Shown here in pieces: positions 16,237-24,887 of a stretch of 64,000 nt of DNA. The stretch is from Agrococcus sp. Marseille-Q4369. GTDB taxonomy: Bacteria > Actinomycetota > Actinomycetes > Actinomycetales > Microbacteriaceae. The notes under the pieces were generated by a model. That model was given only the letters and a program-made list of their open reading frames with translations. It was not told the DNA's origin and did not search any database. The stretch's first letter is position 1; every line of letters begins with the position of its first letter. Position numbers and translations under genes: made by a program. The DNA lies in contig NZ_CP070501.1 in the NCBI RefSeq assembly GCF_018308945.1, positions 1,178,001-1,242,000 on the forward strand, given 5' to 3'.

Positions 16237-16935
16237 TCAATCGAGCCGGGTGACCGTCCCGGCCGCGGCGATCAGCTGCGGGTCATGCGCGGCGACGAGC
16301 ACCGCGACCCCGTGATCCGCGAGCCCCGCGAGCAGCGCGATGACGACGTCGGCGCTCTCCCGGTCGAGGCTCGCGGTCGGCTCGTCGGCGACCACGACCG
16401 CCGGTGACATCAGGAGCGCGCGGGCGAGCGCGACCCGCTGCCGCTCGCCGCCGGAGAGCCGATCCGGAGTGTGCTGCATGCGGTGGTCGACCCCGACGTG
16501 CTCGAGCAGCTCGACTGCGCGCGGCACGAGGCGCTTGGCAGAGCGGGTGGGCACGGCCGGCAGCAGGACGTTCTCGAGGGCCGTGAGGCCCGGCAGCAGC
16601 TCGCCGCCCTGGTCGAGGTAGCCGAGGAAGGTGTTGCGGCGGTCAGCGAGCTCGGCAGGCGAGAGTGCGGCGAGAGGGTCGCCGGCCCAGCGCACGCTGC
16701 CCGCGGACGGCGTCGCGAGCCCGGCGGCGACCCGGAGCAGGCTCGTCTTGCCCGAACCCGAACGGCCGGCGAGGCAGTGGAAGCCGCCCGGCTCGAGCTC
16801 GAGGTCGTAGTCCTCGGCAACCGTCACGGTGCGGTCGCTCGAGACGCGGTAGCTGATGGTGACGCCTGCGAGCGCGAGCACCGGCGGCGTCGGCTCCACG
16901 AGCTCGGGCGCCTCGAAGACCTCGGTGGTGGTCAT
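16237..16935 (-). CDS. ABC transporter ATP-binding protein (MacB/LolD type)
   Basis: 232 aa. All ATPase motifs are present: Walker A GRSGSGKTSL (about 52), Q-loop GYLDQGGELLPGLTALENVL, signature LSGGERQRVALARALL (about 150), Walker B VVVADEP, H-loop AAHD. The LolD/MacB-like 'GLTALENV' Q-loop and the partner permease identify the MacB/FtsX class, which uses ATP to drive extracytoplasmic shape changes in export or wall regulation. ATG 16935 overlaps the TGA of the permease (ATGA); GAAGGGA is upstream. Confidence 0.93.
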   Translation of the reverse strand: MTTTEVFEAPELVEPTPPVLALAGVTISYRVSSDRTVTVAEDYDLELEPGGFHCLAGRSGSGKTSLLRVAAGLATPSAGSVRWAGDPLAALSPAELADRRNTFLGYLDQGGELLPGLTALENVLLPAVPTRSAKRLVPRAVELLEHVGVDHRMQHTPDRLSGGERQRVALARALLMSPAVVVADEPTASLDRESADVVIALLAGLADHGVAVLVAAHDPQLIAAAGTVTRLD

Positions 16936-19883
16936 GCGCGTCCCTTCGATGCGGTGCGCTGCAGCGCGAGCAGCAGCAGGAGCGCGGCCGCGGCGGCGCC
17001 GCCCGCGATGAGGGTGACCGTCCGCGGCTCGGCCCCGTCGACGAGCGCGGCGCCGAACCAGCCGAGCGCGGCCGCGATCGCGATCGCCGGCACCGCGACG
17101 GTGACGAGCTCGACCGCTCGCGCCGCCCAGATGCGGCGGCTGCTCCAGCCCATCGCGCCGAGCGCCCGCCACTGCCCGGCGCGCACGCGCGCGTCGAGGC
17201 GGCGGGCGAGCACCACGAGCACGACGCCGGAGACGACGCCGATCGCGGCCAGGAGCGCCTGCACGCCGATCGACTGCAGCGTGGCGGCGTTCGCGAGCAG
17301 GGTCGCCCCGGCAGCGGCGATGCCCTGCTCGACGACGAGCCAGGCGCCGGCCGTCGCGAGGCCGATGAGCGCGATCGCGAGAGCCACGGTGATCGCGTGC
17401 CCGGGGTGCAGGCTCGCCTGGCCGATGCCGAAGCCGACCGTGGATCGCGCGAGCAGACGCGCCCGCGGTGCGGCTGCGTGGCGCCCACCTCGGAGCGCCC
17501 GTGGCGCCGCCGACACCACTCGCGACCGCGGCACGGAGGCGGTCAGCGCCGCGGCCGCGAGCACGAGGGCCGTGAGCACCGCGGCCCCGACGATCATCGG
17601 CGTCGACTCGTGCACGCGGCCGACCGTCTGCGTCGCCATGAGGGCGATCGCGCCCGACGCGGCGACTGCGAGCACGCCGAGCACGAGGGCGTCCTCGGCG
17701 GCGAAGCGCCGCAGCACCCGCGAGCGGCGCCAGCCGAGGCGCGACAGGAGCGCAGCGTCCCGACGCCGGGGCGCGATGCCGGCGAACTGCACGACCCCGA
17801 ACAGCAGCGTCGCCGCGCCCACCGCGAGCGCGAGCACACCGGTCGTCGCGCCGGCGACGGCGCCCTCGACCCGCTGGGCGGCGCCGAGCGAGGGCCACTG
17901 CTGCCGCACCGTGCCGAGCGGTCCGACGGTTTGCGTCGCCGACGCATCCGTCACGCCGAAGGCGTAGCCGTCGAGGAAGACGCCCACGTCCTGCCTGGAT
18001 GAGCCGGCCGCCATGGTCACCGTGAAGCCGGCGTCGACGAGCGACTGCGCGACGGCGGTGACGCGCGCGACGTTCTCTGGGCTGTAGCCCCCGTCGACGC
18101 CCTCGACCTTCACGCGGATCGACGAGATCGGATCGGTGACGCGCAGCCGCGGCGCGTTCGCGACATCGGCGACGATCGTGGGCACGGCGCTCGCGAACCC
18201 GAAGCCGGTGACCGACGGCGCGAGCTCGACCGGCTCGAGGGCAGCGCCATCGCCGTCCGCGACGAGCGTCGTGTCGACGGTGTCGAACGAGCCGAGCGGC
18301 GCGTAGCCGAGCGACGAGTCGTCGACGGCGATGGCGGATGCGTCGAAGTCGTCGATCGGGACGAGCGTCGGCAGCATCGCGGTCATGCCGCCGGTGACCT
18401 GATCGTCGAGCAGCCGGTACATGGCCTCGGCGCCCGGCACGGTGCCGTTGTCGGCAGGACGGAACGGGTCGCGGGTGGGATCGTGGTCGTGCCAGTCCTG
18501 CCGCACCCGGAGGTATTCCTCCGCCGTCAGCGCGATCCCGTCCCCGCGCTCCGTGAACGGCAGCGACTCAGGGATCGCCACGCCCATGGGATGGAGCTGC
18601 GGGCTCGGCGGGTAGCCGATCGAGGTGAAGTCCGGCACGGGGCCGTCGCCGAGCAGGGGCAGCACGATGCCGCTGCCGTCGCTCACGGGATCGAGCAGCA
18701 GCGACACGTCGGCGCTCGCCTCGTGCACGAGCGTGCCGGGCGCATCGCCGAAGACCTCGGGCGTGACGGTCGTCCAGCCGAACTCGGTCGTCGGTGCGGG
18801 GAAGCCACCCTCGACCGTCACCGTGAGCGTGAGCGAGCCAGGGCGCTGCGGCGAGACGAGCACCGGCACGACCGGCTGCGGCTCGACCTCGCCCATCGTC
18901 GCGCCCGCCCCTGCCTCCTCGAGCGCCCGCCGCACGAGCTCGTTCTCTGCTTCGTGCTCGGCGAGCGCCCGCTCCCACTGCTCGTGCACGGCGCGCAAGT
19001 GCTCGAGCCGCCGGGTGGGTGCGGTCTCGGCGAGGGCGAGCAGCGACTCGTCCGTCTGCTCGGTGCCCGCGAGGGCGACGAGCGGGGCGAGGAACGCGCC
19101 GCTCTCGCCGAGGAGCGCCTGCTCGGCGACCGGGTCGATCAGCAGCGCGGTCGGGGGCGTCGCCGGCTGCCCGTCGATGTAGCCGACGGCGAAGCCGTCG
19201 ACGATCTCGGCGCCCGACATCCCCGAGCCGTTCGACATCGACACGCCGATGGGCTGCCGCTGCTCGGTGCGGCAGACCGCCGACGCCGGATGGTCGAGCG
19301 CGAAGTCGATGCCGTTGATGTTGCAGCTCGTCTGGCCGCGCTCGGCGAGCTCGGCCGCGGTGAGCTCGCGCTCGAGCGGCAGATCGGCGTCGTCGACGAC
19401 GACGCCGAGCACCTCGCGGTTGACGATGCGCTCGCCGATCCCGTCGTGAGACGTGTACGTGAGCGTCACCCTGTAGCTCTGCGGGTCGGGTTCGACCTTC
19501 GACGCGTCGAGCGGCACCGCGAACTGCAGCCGCGAGGTGGAGCCGCCGCCCGCGACGACCATCGTGCCCAAGGGCGCCGCGACCGCGACCCCGTCGACGG
19601 CGCGCACCGCATCCAGATTGCGGAGCGTCATGCGCGAGCCGAGCGAGGCGAGCGCGGTCGGGGCGATGAGCCCGTCGAGCTCCGCCTCGGTGCCGGGCGC
19701 GGTGACGAGCAGGTCGTAGAGGCCGCGCCAATTGGCGTCGAGCGTGTGCTGCAGCTGTGCCGAGGCACCCGCGCCGGTGCCCGCGCTCGCGAGCAGGCTC
19801 AGCGCGAGGAGCGCGGTGGATGCGGTAGTGAGGCGGGAGCGCAGCACCCGGCGCAGGGCGCCGGGCGTCGTCGTCGGCGGCAC
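16932..19883 (-). CDS. FtsX-like ABC permease with very large extracellular domain
   Basis: 983 aa. An N-terminal helix (about 20-38) is followed by ~610 mostly hydrophilic residues, with AAPLGTMVV, CNINGIDF and several VEPQPVVPV-like Pro stretches, before a helical block from about 650 to the end. The last part carries FtsX-type segments (LFGVVQFAGIAPRRRDAALL, then SRLGWRRSRVLRRF; LDARVRAGQWRALGAMGWSS). The cognate ATPase is encoded immediately downstream with a 4-base overlap. Start GTG 19883 has AGGATG upstream. The substrate is not evident; position beside femX and M23 hints at envelope work. Confidence 0.85.
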   Translation of the reverse strand: MPPTTTPGALRRVLRSRLTTASTALLALSLLASAGTGAGASAQLQHTLDANWRGLYDLLVTAPGTEAELDGLIAPTALASLGSRMTLRNLDAVRAVDGVAVAAPLGTMVVAGGGSTSRLQFAVPLDASKVEPDPQSYRVTLTYTSHDGIGERIVNREVLGVVVDDADLPLERELTAAELAERGQTSCNINGIDFALDHPASAVCRTEQRQPIGVSMSNGSGMSGAEIVDGFAVGYIDGQPATPPTALLIDPVAEQALLGESGAFLAPLVALAGTEQTDESLLALAETAPTRRLEHLRAVHEQWERALAEHEAENELVRRALEEAGAGATMGEVEPQPVVPVLVSPQRPGSLTLTVTVEGGFPAPTTEFGWTTVTPEVFGDAPGTLVHEASADVSLLLDPVSDGSGIVLPLLGDGPVPDFTSIGYPPSPQLHPMGVAIPESLPFTERGDGIALTAEEYLRVRQDWHDHDPTRDPFRPADNGTVPGAEAMYRLLDDQVTGGMTAMLPTLVPIDDFDASAIAVDDSSLGYAPLGSFDTVDTTLVADGDGAALEPVELAPSVTGFGFASAVPTIVADVANAPRLRVTDPISSIRVKVEGVDGGYSPENVARVTAVAQSLVDAGFTVTMAAGSSRQDVGVFLDGYAFGVTDASATQTVGPLGTVRQQWPSLGAAQRVEGAVAGATTGVLALAVGAATLLFGVVQFAGIAPRRRDAALLSRLGWRRSRVLRRFAAEDALVLGVLAVAASGAIALMATQTVGRVHESTPMIVGAAVLTALVLAAAALTASVPRSRVVSAAPRALRGGRHAAAPRARLLARSTVGFGIGQASLHPGHAITVALAIALIGLATAGAWLVVEQGIAAAGATLLANAATLQSIGVQALLAAIGVVSGVVLVVLARRLDARVRAGQWRALGAMGWSSRRIWAARAVELVTVAVPAIAIAAALGWFGAALVDGAEPRTVTLIAGGAAAAALLLLLALQRTASKGRA

Positions 19884-19923
19884 GCCTGCATCCTCACACG
19901 CGCGTCACCCCGCCGCGCGCGGC

Positions 19924-19939
19924 GTGACCGAAACGTTAT
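19924..19939. promoter_or_regulatory. Possible MtrA-like direct repeat before the ABC exporter operon
   Basis: GTGAC (19924-19928) N6 GTTAT (19935-19939), 11-bp period, 41 bases upstream of the permease GTG. A weaker match to the pattern at the four hydrolase genes. Confidence 0.3.
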
Positions 19940-19949
19940 CGAGCGACGC

Positions 19950-21014
19950 TCAGAACCACGCGTCGCCCGTCCGGCGCGTGTAGACGGCGCGCAGCCAGCG
20001 GCCCGCCTTGTGCCAGAGCTTGTAGCGGCCGTTCAGCGGCAGCTCGAAGGTGGGCATGTACTTGACGGGCTCGGGCGCCCACGCGGTCTTGAACGTGTAG
20101 AGCCCGCGGATGTCGCTCGTCTCCCACTCCGCCGGGTCGGGGATGTTCGCGAGCTCGTAGAGCGTCACGCCCTGCGCGTGGAGGTCCTGCATGATCTTCC
20201 ACTGCATGAGGTAGGGCGCGAAGATCTTCGCGTTCTCGCGGATCGAGCCCGCGTCCTTGTACCAGGCGGTGTCGCCGAAGCGGATGACGAACGCCATCGA
20301 CTGCACCTCGCCCTCGTACTCGGCGACGTAGAAGTGGCCCTGCCCGACGGTCTTGTAGACGTCCCAGATGCGCTGGAAGTACTCGGGGTGGCGGAAGTAG
20401 CCGCCCGAGCGCTCCTTCGTCTCGCCGATGAGGCGGTGCATCTCCGCCTCGTTCTCGGCGGTCATCTCGGTCTTGCGCACGGTGACGCCGAACTTGTTCT
20501 CGGCCGCGCGGTAGCTGTTGCGGGCGCGCTTCTTGAAGCGCGCGGCGACCTCGTCGAGCGAGCCCGACAGGTCGACCGCGACCGCGTGCTGGTACTGGCT
20601 CGAGGCGGCGCGCACCCAGCCGTTGCGCTCGAAGGCGGCGATGAGCTCGGGATCCTCGGTCTGGAAGGTCTCCATCTTGAGGCCGAACCAGCGCTTCGGG
20701 TAGGCCTTCGCGCGCGCCGTGATCGCGTCGACCGCGGCGGCGTCGATGCCGCTCACGCGCGGGAGGAAGAGGATGCGACCGGCGAGCGGCGCGGAGCGCT
20801 CGAACAGCTGGATCGGCAGCTCGCGCGTGCCGCCGCCCGTCGTCGGCACCGTCACGACGTCGCGCAGCGCCCTCCAGGGGCTCTCCTCACGGGTGCGCGC
20901 CCACGCATCCGACTGCATGTAGTGCGCGCGCGGCTGCCCCTCGAGCACCTGCGCGTCCCACGCGACCCCGTCGGTGGCCTTCGCGGGCGTGGGCTCGGTC
21001 GCGGAGATGCTCAT
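19950..21014 (-). CDS. FemX/FemAB-family peptidoglycan interpeptide transferase
   Basis: 354 aa. Family enzymes add amino acids from aminoacyl-tRNA to the lipid II stem peptide in the cytoplasm. Diagnostic blocks: ARFKKRARNSYRAAENKFGV (about 165-185), EMHRLIGETKERSGGYFRH, HFYVAEYEGEVQSMAFVIRF, the DAGSIRENAKIFAPYLMQW block (about 278-296) typical of Fem proteins, and DPAEWETSDIRGLYTFKTAW. ATG 21014 follows GAGAGCGAGCGC. No neighbouring second fem gene; a broken copy of this 5' end lies at 21.8 kb. Confidence 0.9.
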   Translation of the reverse strand: MSISATEPTPAKATDGVAWDAQVLEGQPRAHYMQSDAWARTREESPWRALRDVVTVPTTGGGTRELPIQLFERSAPLAGRILFLPRVSGIDAAAVDAITARAKAYPKRWFGLKMETFQTEDPELIAAFERNGWVRAASSQYQHAVAVDLSGSLDEVAARFKKRARNSYRAAENKFGVTVRKTEMTAENEAEMHRLIGETKERSGGYFRHPEYFQRIWDVYKTVGQGHFYVAEYEGEVQSMAFVIRFGDTAWYKDAGSIRENAKIFAPYLMQWKIMQDLHAQGVTLYELANIPDPAEWETSDIRGLYTFKTAWAPEPVKYMPTFELPLNGRYKLWHKAGRWLRAVYTRRTGDAWF

Positions 21015-21124
21015 GCGCTCGCTCTCGGGTCGATGGGGGCGGATGCGGTGGGGCGCTCGGGCGGATGGCCCCGGCGCGCTCGCACCGCCCTCGATGGTAC
21101 CCGCGCCGAGCGCGGGCGCCCGGC

Positions 21125-21415
21125 TCACGCGGGCTTCGTCGCCTTGCCGTCGAGCCAGAGCACGTCGCTCTCGTCGCGGTGCGAGCCGGTGGAGCCGACG
21201 TGCTTCGCGTCGATCTGCGGGCCCTTCTTGATGACGTGCACGAGCGCCATCCCGTGCCCGCGGCCGAGGCCGTAATCGGCCTGCAGCCACTCGAGGATCT
21301 GGCCCGCCTTGACGTCGGGGGCGTCGAAGCCGCGCTCCTTCGCGAGCTCGACGAGCTCGCGGGGCGTGAGGCCGGTCTTGTCCTCGATCGCGTCGAGGTA
21401 CGCCTGGAAGGACAT
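21125..21415 (-). CDS. DUF4287-domain protein
   Basis: 96 aa. MSFQAYLDAIEDKTGLTPRE followed by LVELAKERGF, VKAGQILEWLQADYGLGRGH and GMALVHVIKKG is the DUF4287 pattern of small helical proteins. The family function is unknown. ATG 21415 is used; five residues upstream another start exists. It stands alone 110 bases upstream of femX. Confidence 0.88.
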   Translation of the reverse strand: MSFQAYLDAIEDKTGLTPRELVELAKERGFDAPDVKAGQILEWLQADYGLGRGHGMALVHVIKKGPQIDAKHVGSTGSHRDESDVLWLDGKATKPA

Positions 21416-21542
21416 GCCGGCATTCTGCACGCCGCAGGCCCGCGCGTCACGCCCCGTCTCGCTGCGCGCTCAAGGGCAACATCGTTGTACCTCAAGGACC
21501 GCGCGCACCGCACCGCGAGCGGGCCGCGCTCGCTGGGCTCCA

Positions 21543-21740
21543 TGACGATCGCGCAGGGCATGGAGGGCGGCGCTGGAGACGAGGGCGTGCGACTGCGCAG
21601 CCTGCTCGAGGAGCCCCAGCACCTGGGACCTCGACCGCGATCCGGCCCGATCGCCGAGCTCCACCAGCAGCTCTGCGCCGAGGTCGAGGCGATGCTGCAC
21701 ACCCGGCGAGACGCTCGCGACACGCGCCGCTCGGCTTGAT
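21543..21740 (+). CDS. Doubtful small ORF
   Basis: 65 aa (MTIAQGMEGGAGDEGVRLRS ... LCAEVEAMLHTRRDARD). It is mostly hydrophilic and could be helical, but has only a weak ribosome site and no family resemblance. It lies in the 514-base stretch 21416-21929, which otherwise holds only the femX remnant. Confidence 0.2.
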
Positions 21741-21752
21741 GCGGCGCGCGGC

Positions 21753-21842
21753 CGTCGACGGCCGCGCCTTCGCGGGCGGACATTCGGTCGCCGACATGCG
21801 CATCCGCCCGCTCTCGGGTCGATGGAAGCGGATGCGGTGGGC
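21753..21842 (-). pseudogene. Fragment of a femX-like 5' end
   Basis: On the minus strand the leader (CCGCATCCGCTTCCATCGAC, CCGAGAGCGG) and the start of a protein MRMSATECPPAKARPS match the femX leader and start MSISATEPTPAKATDG at 20970-21053 closely; thereafter similarity is lost. It is a ~90-bp imperfect duplicate lacking the rest of the gene and sits at the left edge of the copper island. Confidence 0.7.
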
Positions 21843-21929
21843 ACCCGAGTCGCGACCGCACCGCGCCCGGTGGTCCCATGGTCTGGTCGCCGCGATTGCG
21901 GGCCTTGCACACGACCTGCCGGGCAATGG

Positions 21930-22277
21930 TCAGCGGACGAGCCGCTGGATGGCCTGCGATGCCTCTCTGATCTTCTCGTCGGCCACGTCGCCACCCGAGC
22001 GAGCGGCATCGGCGATGCAGTGCCGGAGATGATCCTCGAGCAGCCCCACGGCGACGTTCTCCAGGGCGCCCGTCAGGGCGGAGATCTGCGTGAGGATGTC
22101 GATGCAGTACCGCTCCTCGTCGACCATCCGGTGGATGCCTCGAGCCTGCCCCTCGATCCGCCTGAGCCGAGCGAGGTATCGATCCTTGTCGGTGATGTAG
22201 CCGTGCTCTCCCTCGTCGCACTGCGAGAGGCCCTGACCGGGTTCCTTCATGTTCGCCTCTCGCTCTGTCGTGCTCAT
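21930..22277 (-). CDS. csoR: Copper-sensing repressor CsoR
   Basis: 115 aa, DUF156 all-helical fold. The Cu(I) ligands of CsoR are present with exact spacing: Cys58, His83 and Cys87 (25 and 29 residues apart, as Cys36-His61-Cys65 of the M. tuberculosis protein). Binding Cu(I) releases DNA. ATG 22277 overlaps the copB stop (ATGA), so repressor and pump are co-translated; a second start at ATG 22250 is possible. Palindromes at 28504 and 31943 are its likely operators. Confidence 0.93.
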   Translation of the reverse strand: MSTTEREANMKEPGQGLSQCDEGEHGYITDKDRYLARLRRIEGQARGIHRMVDEERYCIDILTQISALTGALENVAVGLLEDHLRHCIADAARSGGDVADEKIREASQAIQRLVR

Positions 22278-24487
22278 CGCTGGAGCACTGCGCGCGCAGT
22301 GGACTCGGGCCGCAGGTCCAGGCGGCGCAGGAGCTGCGCGTTGAGCGCGACGATGATCGTGGAGAGCGACATCAGGATGGCGCCCACTGACATGGGCAGC
22401 ACGAATCCGATGGGGGCGAGCACGCCCGCCGCGAGCGGAACGGAGATGAGGTTGTAGCCCGCCGCCCACCAGAGGTTCTGCTTCATCTTCCGGTACGCGG
22501 CGCGCGACAGCTCGATCACGGAGAGCACGGAGCGCGGATCATCGCTGGCCAGGATCACACCGGCTGACGCGATCGCGACATCGGTGCCGGCGCCGATCGC
22601 GAGTCCGACGTCGGCCTGCGCGAGTGCCGGAGCGTCGTTCACACCGTCACCGACCATCGCCACCTTCCGCCCCTCGTGCTGCAGCTCCTGCACCTTCGCC
22701 GCCTTGTCCTCCGGGCGCACACCCGCGAAGACCCGGTCGATGCCGAGCTCTTGCGCCACCGATTGCGCGACCGCCTCGGCGTCGCCCGTGATCATGACCA
22801 CCTGGGCGCCGAGCGCGTGCAGCGCGTCGATGGCCTGTCGGGATTCCGAGCGGATCTCATCCGCGAGCCGCAGCGCACCGATGACCGCGCCGTCCTGGAC
22901 GACGTGCAGGATGATCGCCCCCTGGGTGCGCCACTCGTCGGCGATGCCGAGCTCGCTCGCGGATTCCTCGGCGAGCATGTAGGGACCGCCGACGCGGACG
23001 GTCGTCCCGTCGACCCTCGCGGTGACGCCCACTGCCGCGGAGGAGGAGAAGTCGCTGCTGCGCGGCACCGCGAGCTCTTTCGTGGCGGCGGCTCCGACGA
23101 TGGCCTTGGCCAGCGGGTGCTCGCTGTCGGACTCCGCGGCCGCCGCGAGCGCGAGCACGCGATCCGCGTCCTGTCCATCGACGACGGCGACCTCGGTGAC
23201 CGTCGGCTCGCCCTTCGTGAGGGTGCCGGTCTTGTCGAACAGCACGGTGTCGACCATCCGCATGCTCTCGAGCGAGAGGCGGTCCTTCACGAGCACGCCG
23301 CCTCGCGCCGCTCGCTCCGTCGCGATCGAGACCACCAGCGGGATGGCGAGGCCGAGCGCGTGGGGGCAGGCGATGACGAGCACGGTGATGGTGCGGATCA
23401 CGGCCGCATCCGGGAGCCCCACGACCGACCAGACGAACGCCGTGATCGCTGCCGCTGCGATCGCGAACCAGAACAGCCAACCCGCAGCGGTGTCCGCGAG
23501 GCGCTGCGCGCGGGAGGTGGAGTTCTGCGCCTCCGTGACGAGGCGCTGGATGCCTGCGAGCGCGGTGTCGTCGCCGGTCGCGGTCACCTCGACGCGGATG
23601 CCTGAATCCGTGGCGACCGTACCCGCGGTGACCGGATCGCCGACCGCGCGAGTGACGGTGCGGGACTCTCCGGTGACCATCGACTCGTCCATGGCGGCTC
23701 GGCCATCGACGATCTTGCCGTCGGCCGGCACGCTGCCGCCCGGGCGGACCACGACGACGTCGCCGACGACGAGCTCGGAGGGGGACACCACGACGACGCT
23801 GTCGCCGTCGACGCGGTGCGCCTCGTCCGGCAGCAGGGCGGCGAGCGAGTCGAGAGCGGAAGTGGTCTGCGCTAGGGAGCGCATCTCGATCCAGTGCCCC
23901 AGCAGCATGATGACGATCAGCAGCGCGAGCTCCCACCAGAAGTCGAGCTCGTGGTGCAGCACGCCGAGGCTCGCGCCCCAGGAAGCGACGAACGCCACCG
24001 TGATCGCGAGCCCGATCAGCAGCATCATCCCCGGCTTGCGCGCGCGGATCTCGCTCAGCGCACCGACGAGGAACGGCTTGCCGCCCCACACGTACATCAC
24101 CGTGCCGAGCACCGGGGAGACCCACGCGAGCCAGGAGACGTCCGGCAGCTCGTAGCCGAGCACGATGGCGAACATCCCAGAGAGCGCCACGGTCGGGATC
24201 GCCAGGGCGAGCATGATCCAGAACAGCCGGCGGAACTGCCCGACGTGATCACCGTGATCGCCATGATCACCGTGGCCGCGGTGCTGCTCGTGCCCGCTGT
24301 GCCGCTCGTGGCCACCGTGGCCGGCGTGCGACTCGTCGCCGTGAGCCTCGCGGACCACAGCACCGTCGGTCGCTGCCGACGCGTGCCCACCCATCCGATC
24401 GTGCGCACCATGGGACTGATGCTTGGGGTGCGCGGTGCCCTCCGAGGGATCCGTCGGGTGGCCTTGATGCGCGTGCGGGTGGGTCAT
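22274..24487 (-). CDS. copB: CopB-type copper P-type ATPase (CPH)
   Basis: 737 aa. The first ~80 residues are extremely His-rich (HPHAHQGHP, GHGDHGDHGDH) and there is no CxxC heavy-metal domain. The membrane ion motif is CPHALGLAIP (about 372), the mark of subgroup P1B-3 (Cu/Ag) rather than CPC. Catalytic DKTGTLTKGEP is near 417, TGD and GDGVNDAPAL (about 620) follow. It exports copper across the cytoplasmic membrane. It is followed by csoR with a 4-base overlap. Confidence 0.95.
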   Translation of the reverse strand: MTHPHAHQGHPTDPSEGTAHPKHQSHGAHDRMGGHASAATDGAVVREAHGDESHAGHGGHERHSGHEQHRGHGDHGDHGDHVGQFRRLFWIMLALAIPTVALSGMFAIVLGYELPDVSWLAWVSPVLGTVMYVWGGKPFLVGALSEIRARKPGMMLLIGLAITVAFVASWGASLGVLHHELDFWWELALLIVIMLLGHWIEMRSLAQTTSALDSLAALLPDEAHRVDGDSVVVVSPSELVVGDVVVVRPGGSVPADGKIVDGRAAMDESMVTGESRTVTRAVGDPVTAGTVATDSGIRVEVTATGDDTALAGIQRLVTEAQNSTSRAQRLADTAAGWLFWFAIAAAAITAFVWSVVGLPDAAVIRTITVLVIACPHALGLAIPLVVSIATERAARGGVLVKDRLSLESMRMVDTVLFDKTGTLTKGEPTVTEVAVVDGQDADRVLALAAAAESDSEHPLAKAIVGAAATKELAVPRSSDFSSSAAVGVTARVDGTTVRVGGPYMLAEESASELGIADEWRTQGAIILHVVQDGAVIGALRLADEIRSESRQAIDALHALGAQVVMITGDAEAVAQSVAQELGIDRVFAGVRPEDKAAKVQELQHEGRKVAMVGDGVNDAPALAQADVGLAIGAGTDVAIASAGVILASDDPRSVLSVIELSRAAYRKMKQNLWWAAGYNLISVPLAAGVLAPIGFVLPMSVGAILMSLSTIIVALNAQLLRRLDLRPESTARAVLQR

Positions 24488-24516
24488 GGTCTCATCCTCT
24501 CGAGTTCGAGGAAGCC

Positions 24517-24548
24517 GTGCCGGACCTCTCTCGCAACAGGTCCGGCAC
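24517..24548. terminator. Strong hairpin between YHS and copB genes
   Basis: GTGCCGGACCT (24517-24527), a 10-base loop, AGGTCCGGCAC (24538-24548): a perfect 11-bp stem right after the YHS gene stop and 30 bases before copB on the minus strand. It may end the copZ-to-YHS transcript or attenuate copB. Confidence 0.65.
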
Positions 24549-24556
24549 GACGCGGC

Positions 24557-24877
24557 TCAGGCTACGGAAGCGTACTTCGCGGGATCGGCGTCGAAGAGCG
24601 GTCCGCAAGCGGCGCAGCACAGGTAGTAGCGCTCGCCGTCGTGGTCGCGGACGAGGCCGGCGGCCTCGGCGTCGCCCTTCAGGATCGTGCTGCCGGGCAT
24701 GACCGGGCACTCGGCGATGTCACCGGCCGCGGCACCTTGCCCGTGCGCATCGGCGCTGTGGCTGTGGCTGTGAGCCGCGTGGTCGCCGGCGTGGTCATGG
24801 TTGCCGTGGCTGTGAGCCTCGTGGTCGCCGGCGTGGTCATGGCTGCCGTGGCTGTGGTCGTGACCGGTGTCGCACAT
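24557..24877 (-). CDS. His-rich YHS-domain metal-binding protein
   Basis: 106 aa. The N-terminal half is a His/Asp/Gly run containing a tandemly duplicated 14-residue unit (HGxHDHAGDHxAHS), probably a copper buffer. The C-terminal half is a YHS-like domain: ECPVMPGSTILKGDAEAAGL, then YYLCCAACGPLFDADPAKYA, with four cysteines. YHS domains are found with copper ATPases. ATG 24877 lies 10 bases after the copA stop; it is in the copA operon. Confidence 0.88.
   Translation of the reverse strand: MCDTGHDHSHGSHDHAGDHEAHSHGNHDHAGDHAAHSHSHSADAHGQGAAAGDIAECPVMPGSTILKGDAEAAGLVRDHDGERYYLCCAACGPLFDADPAKYASVA
24767..24850. repeat. 42-bp tandem direct repeat in the YHS gene
   Basis: Two adjacent 42-bp copies (24767-24808 and 24809-24850) differ at only two positions; a partial third begins at 24851. 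Each encodes 14 residues of the His-rich region, so copy number changes alter metal-binding capacity in steps without breaking the frame. Confidence 0.85.
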
Positions 24878-24887
24878 GGAGTTCCTC

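Noticed and set aside
24767-24850. CRISPR array
   Set aside because: The 42-bp units are adjacent without spacers and code for His-rich protein. No CRISPR-like array was seen anywhere.
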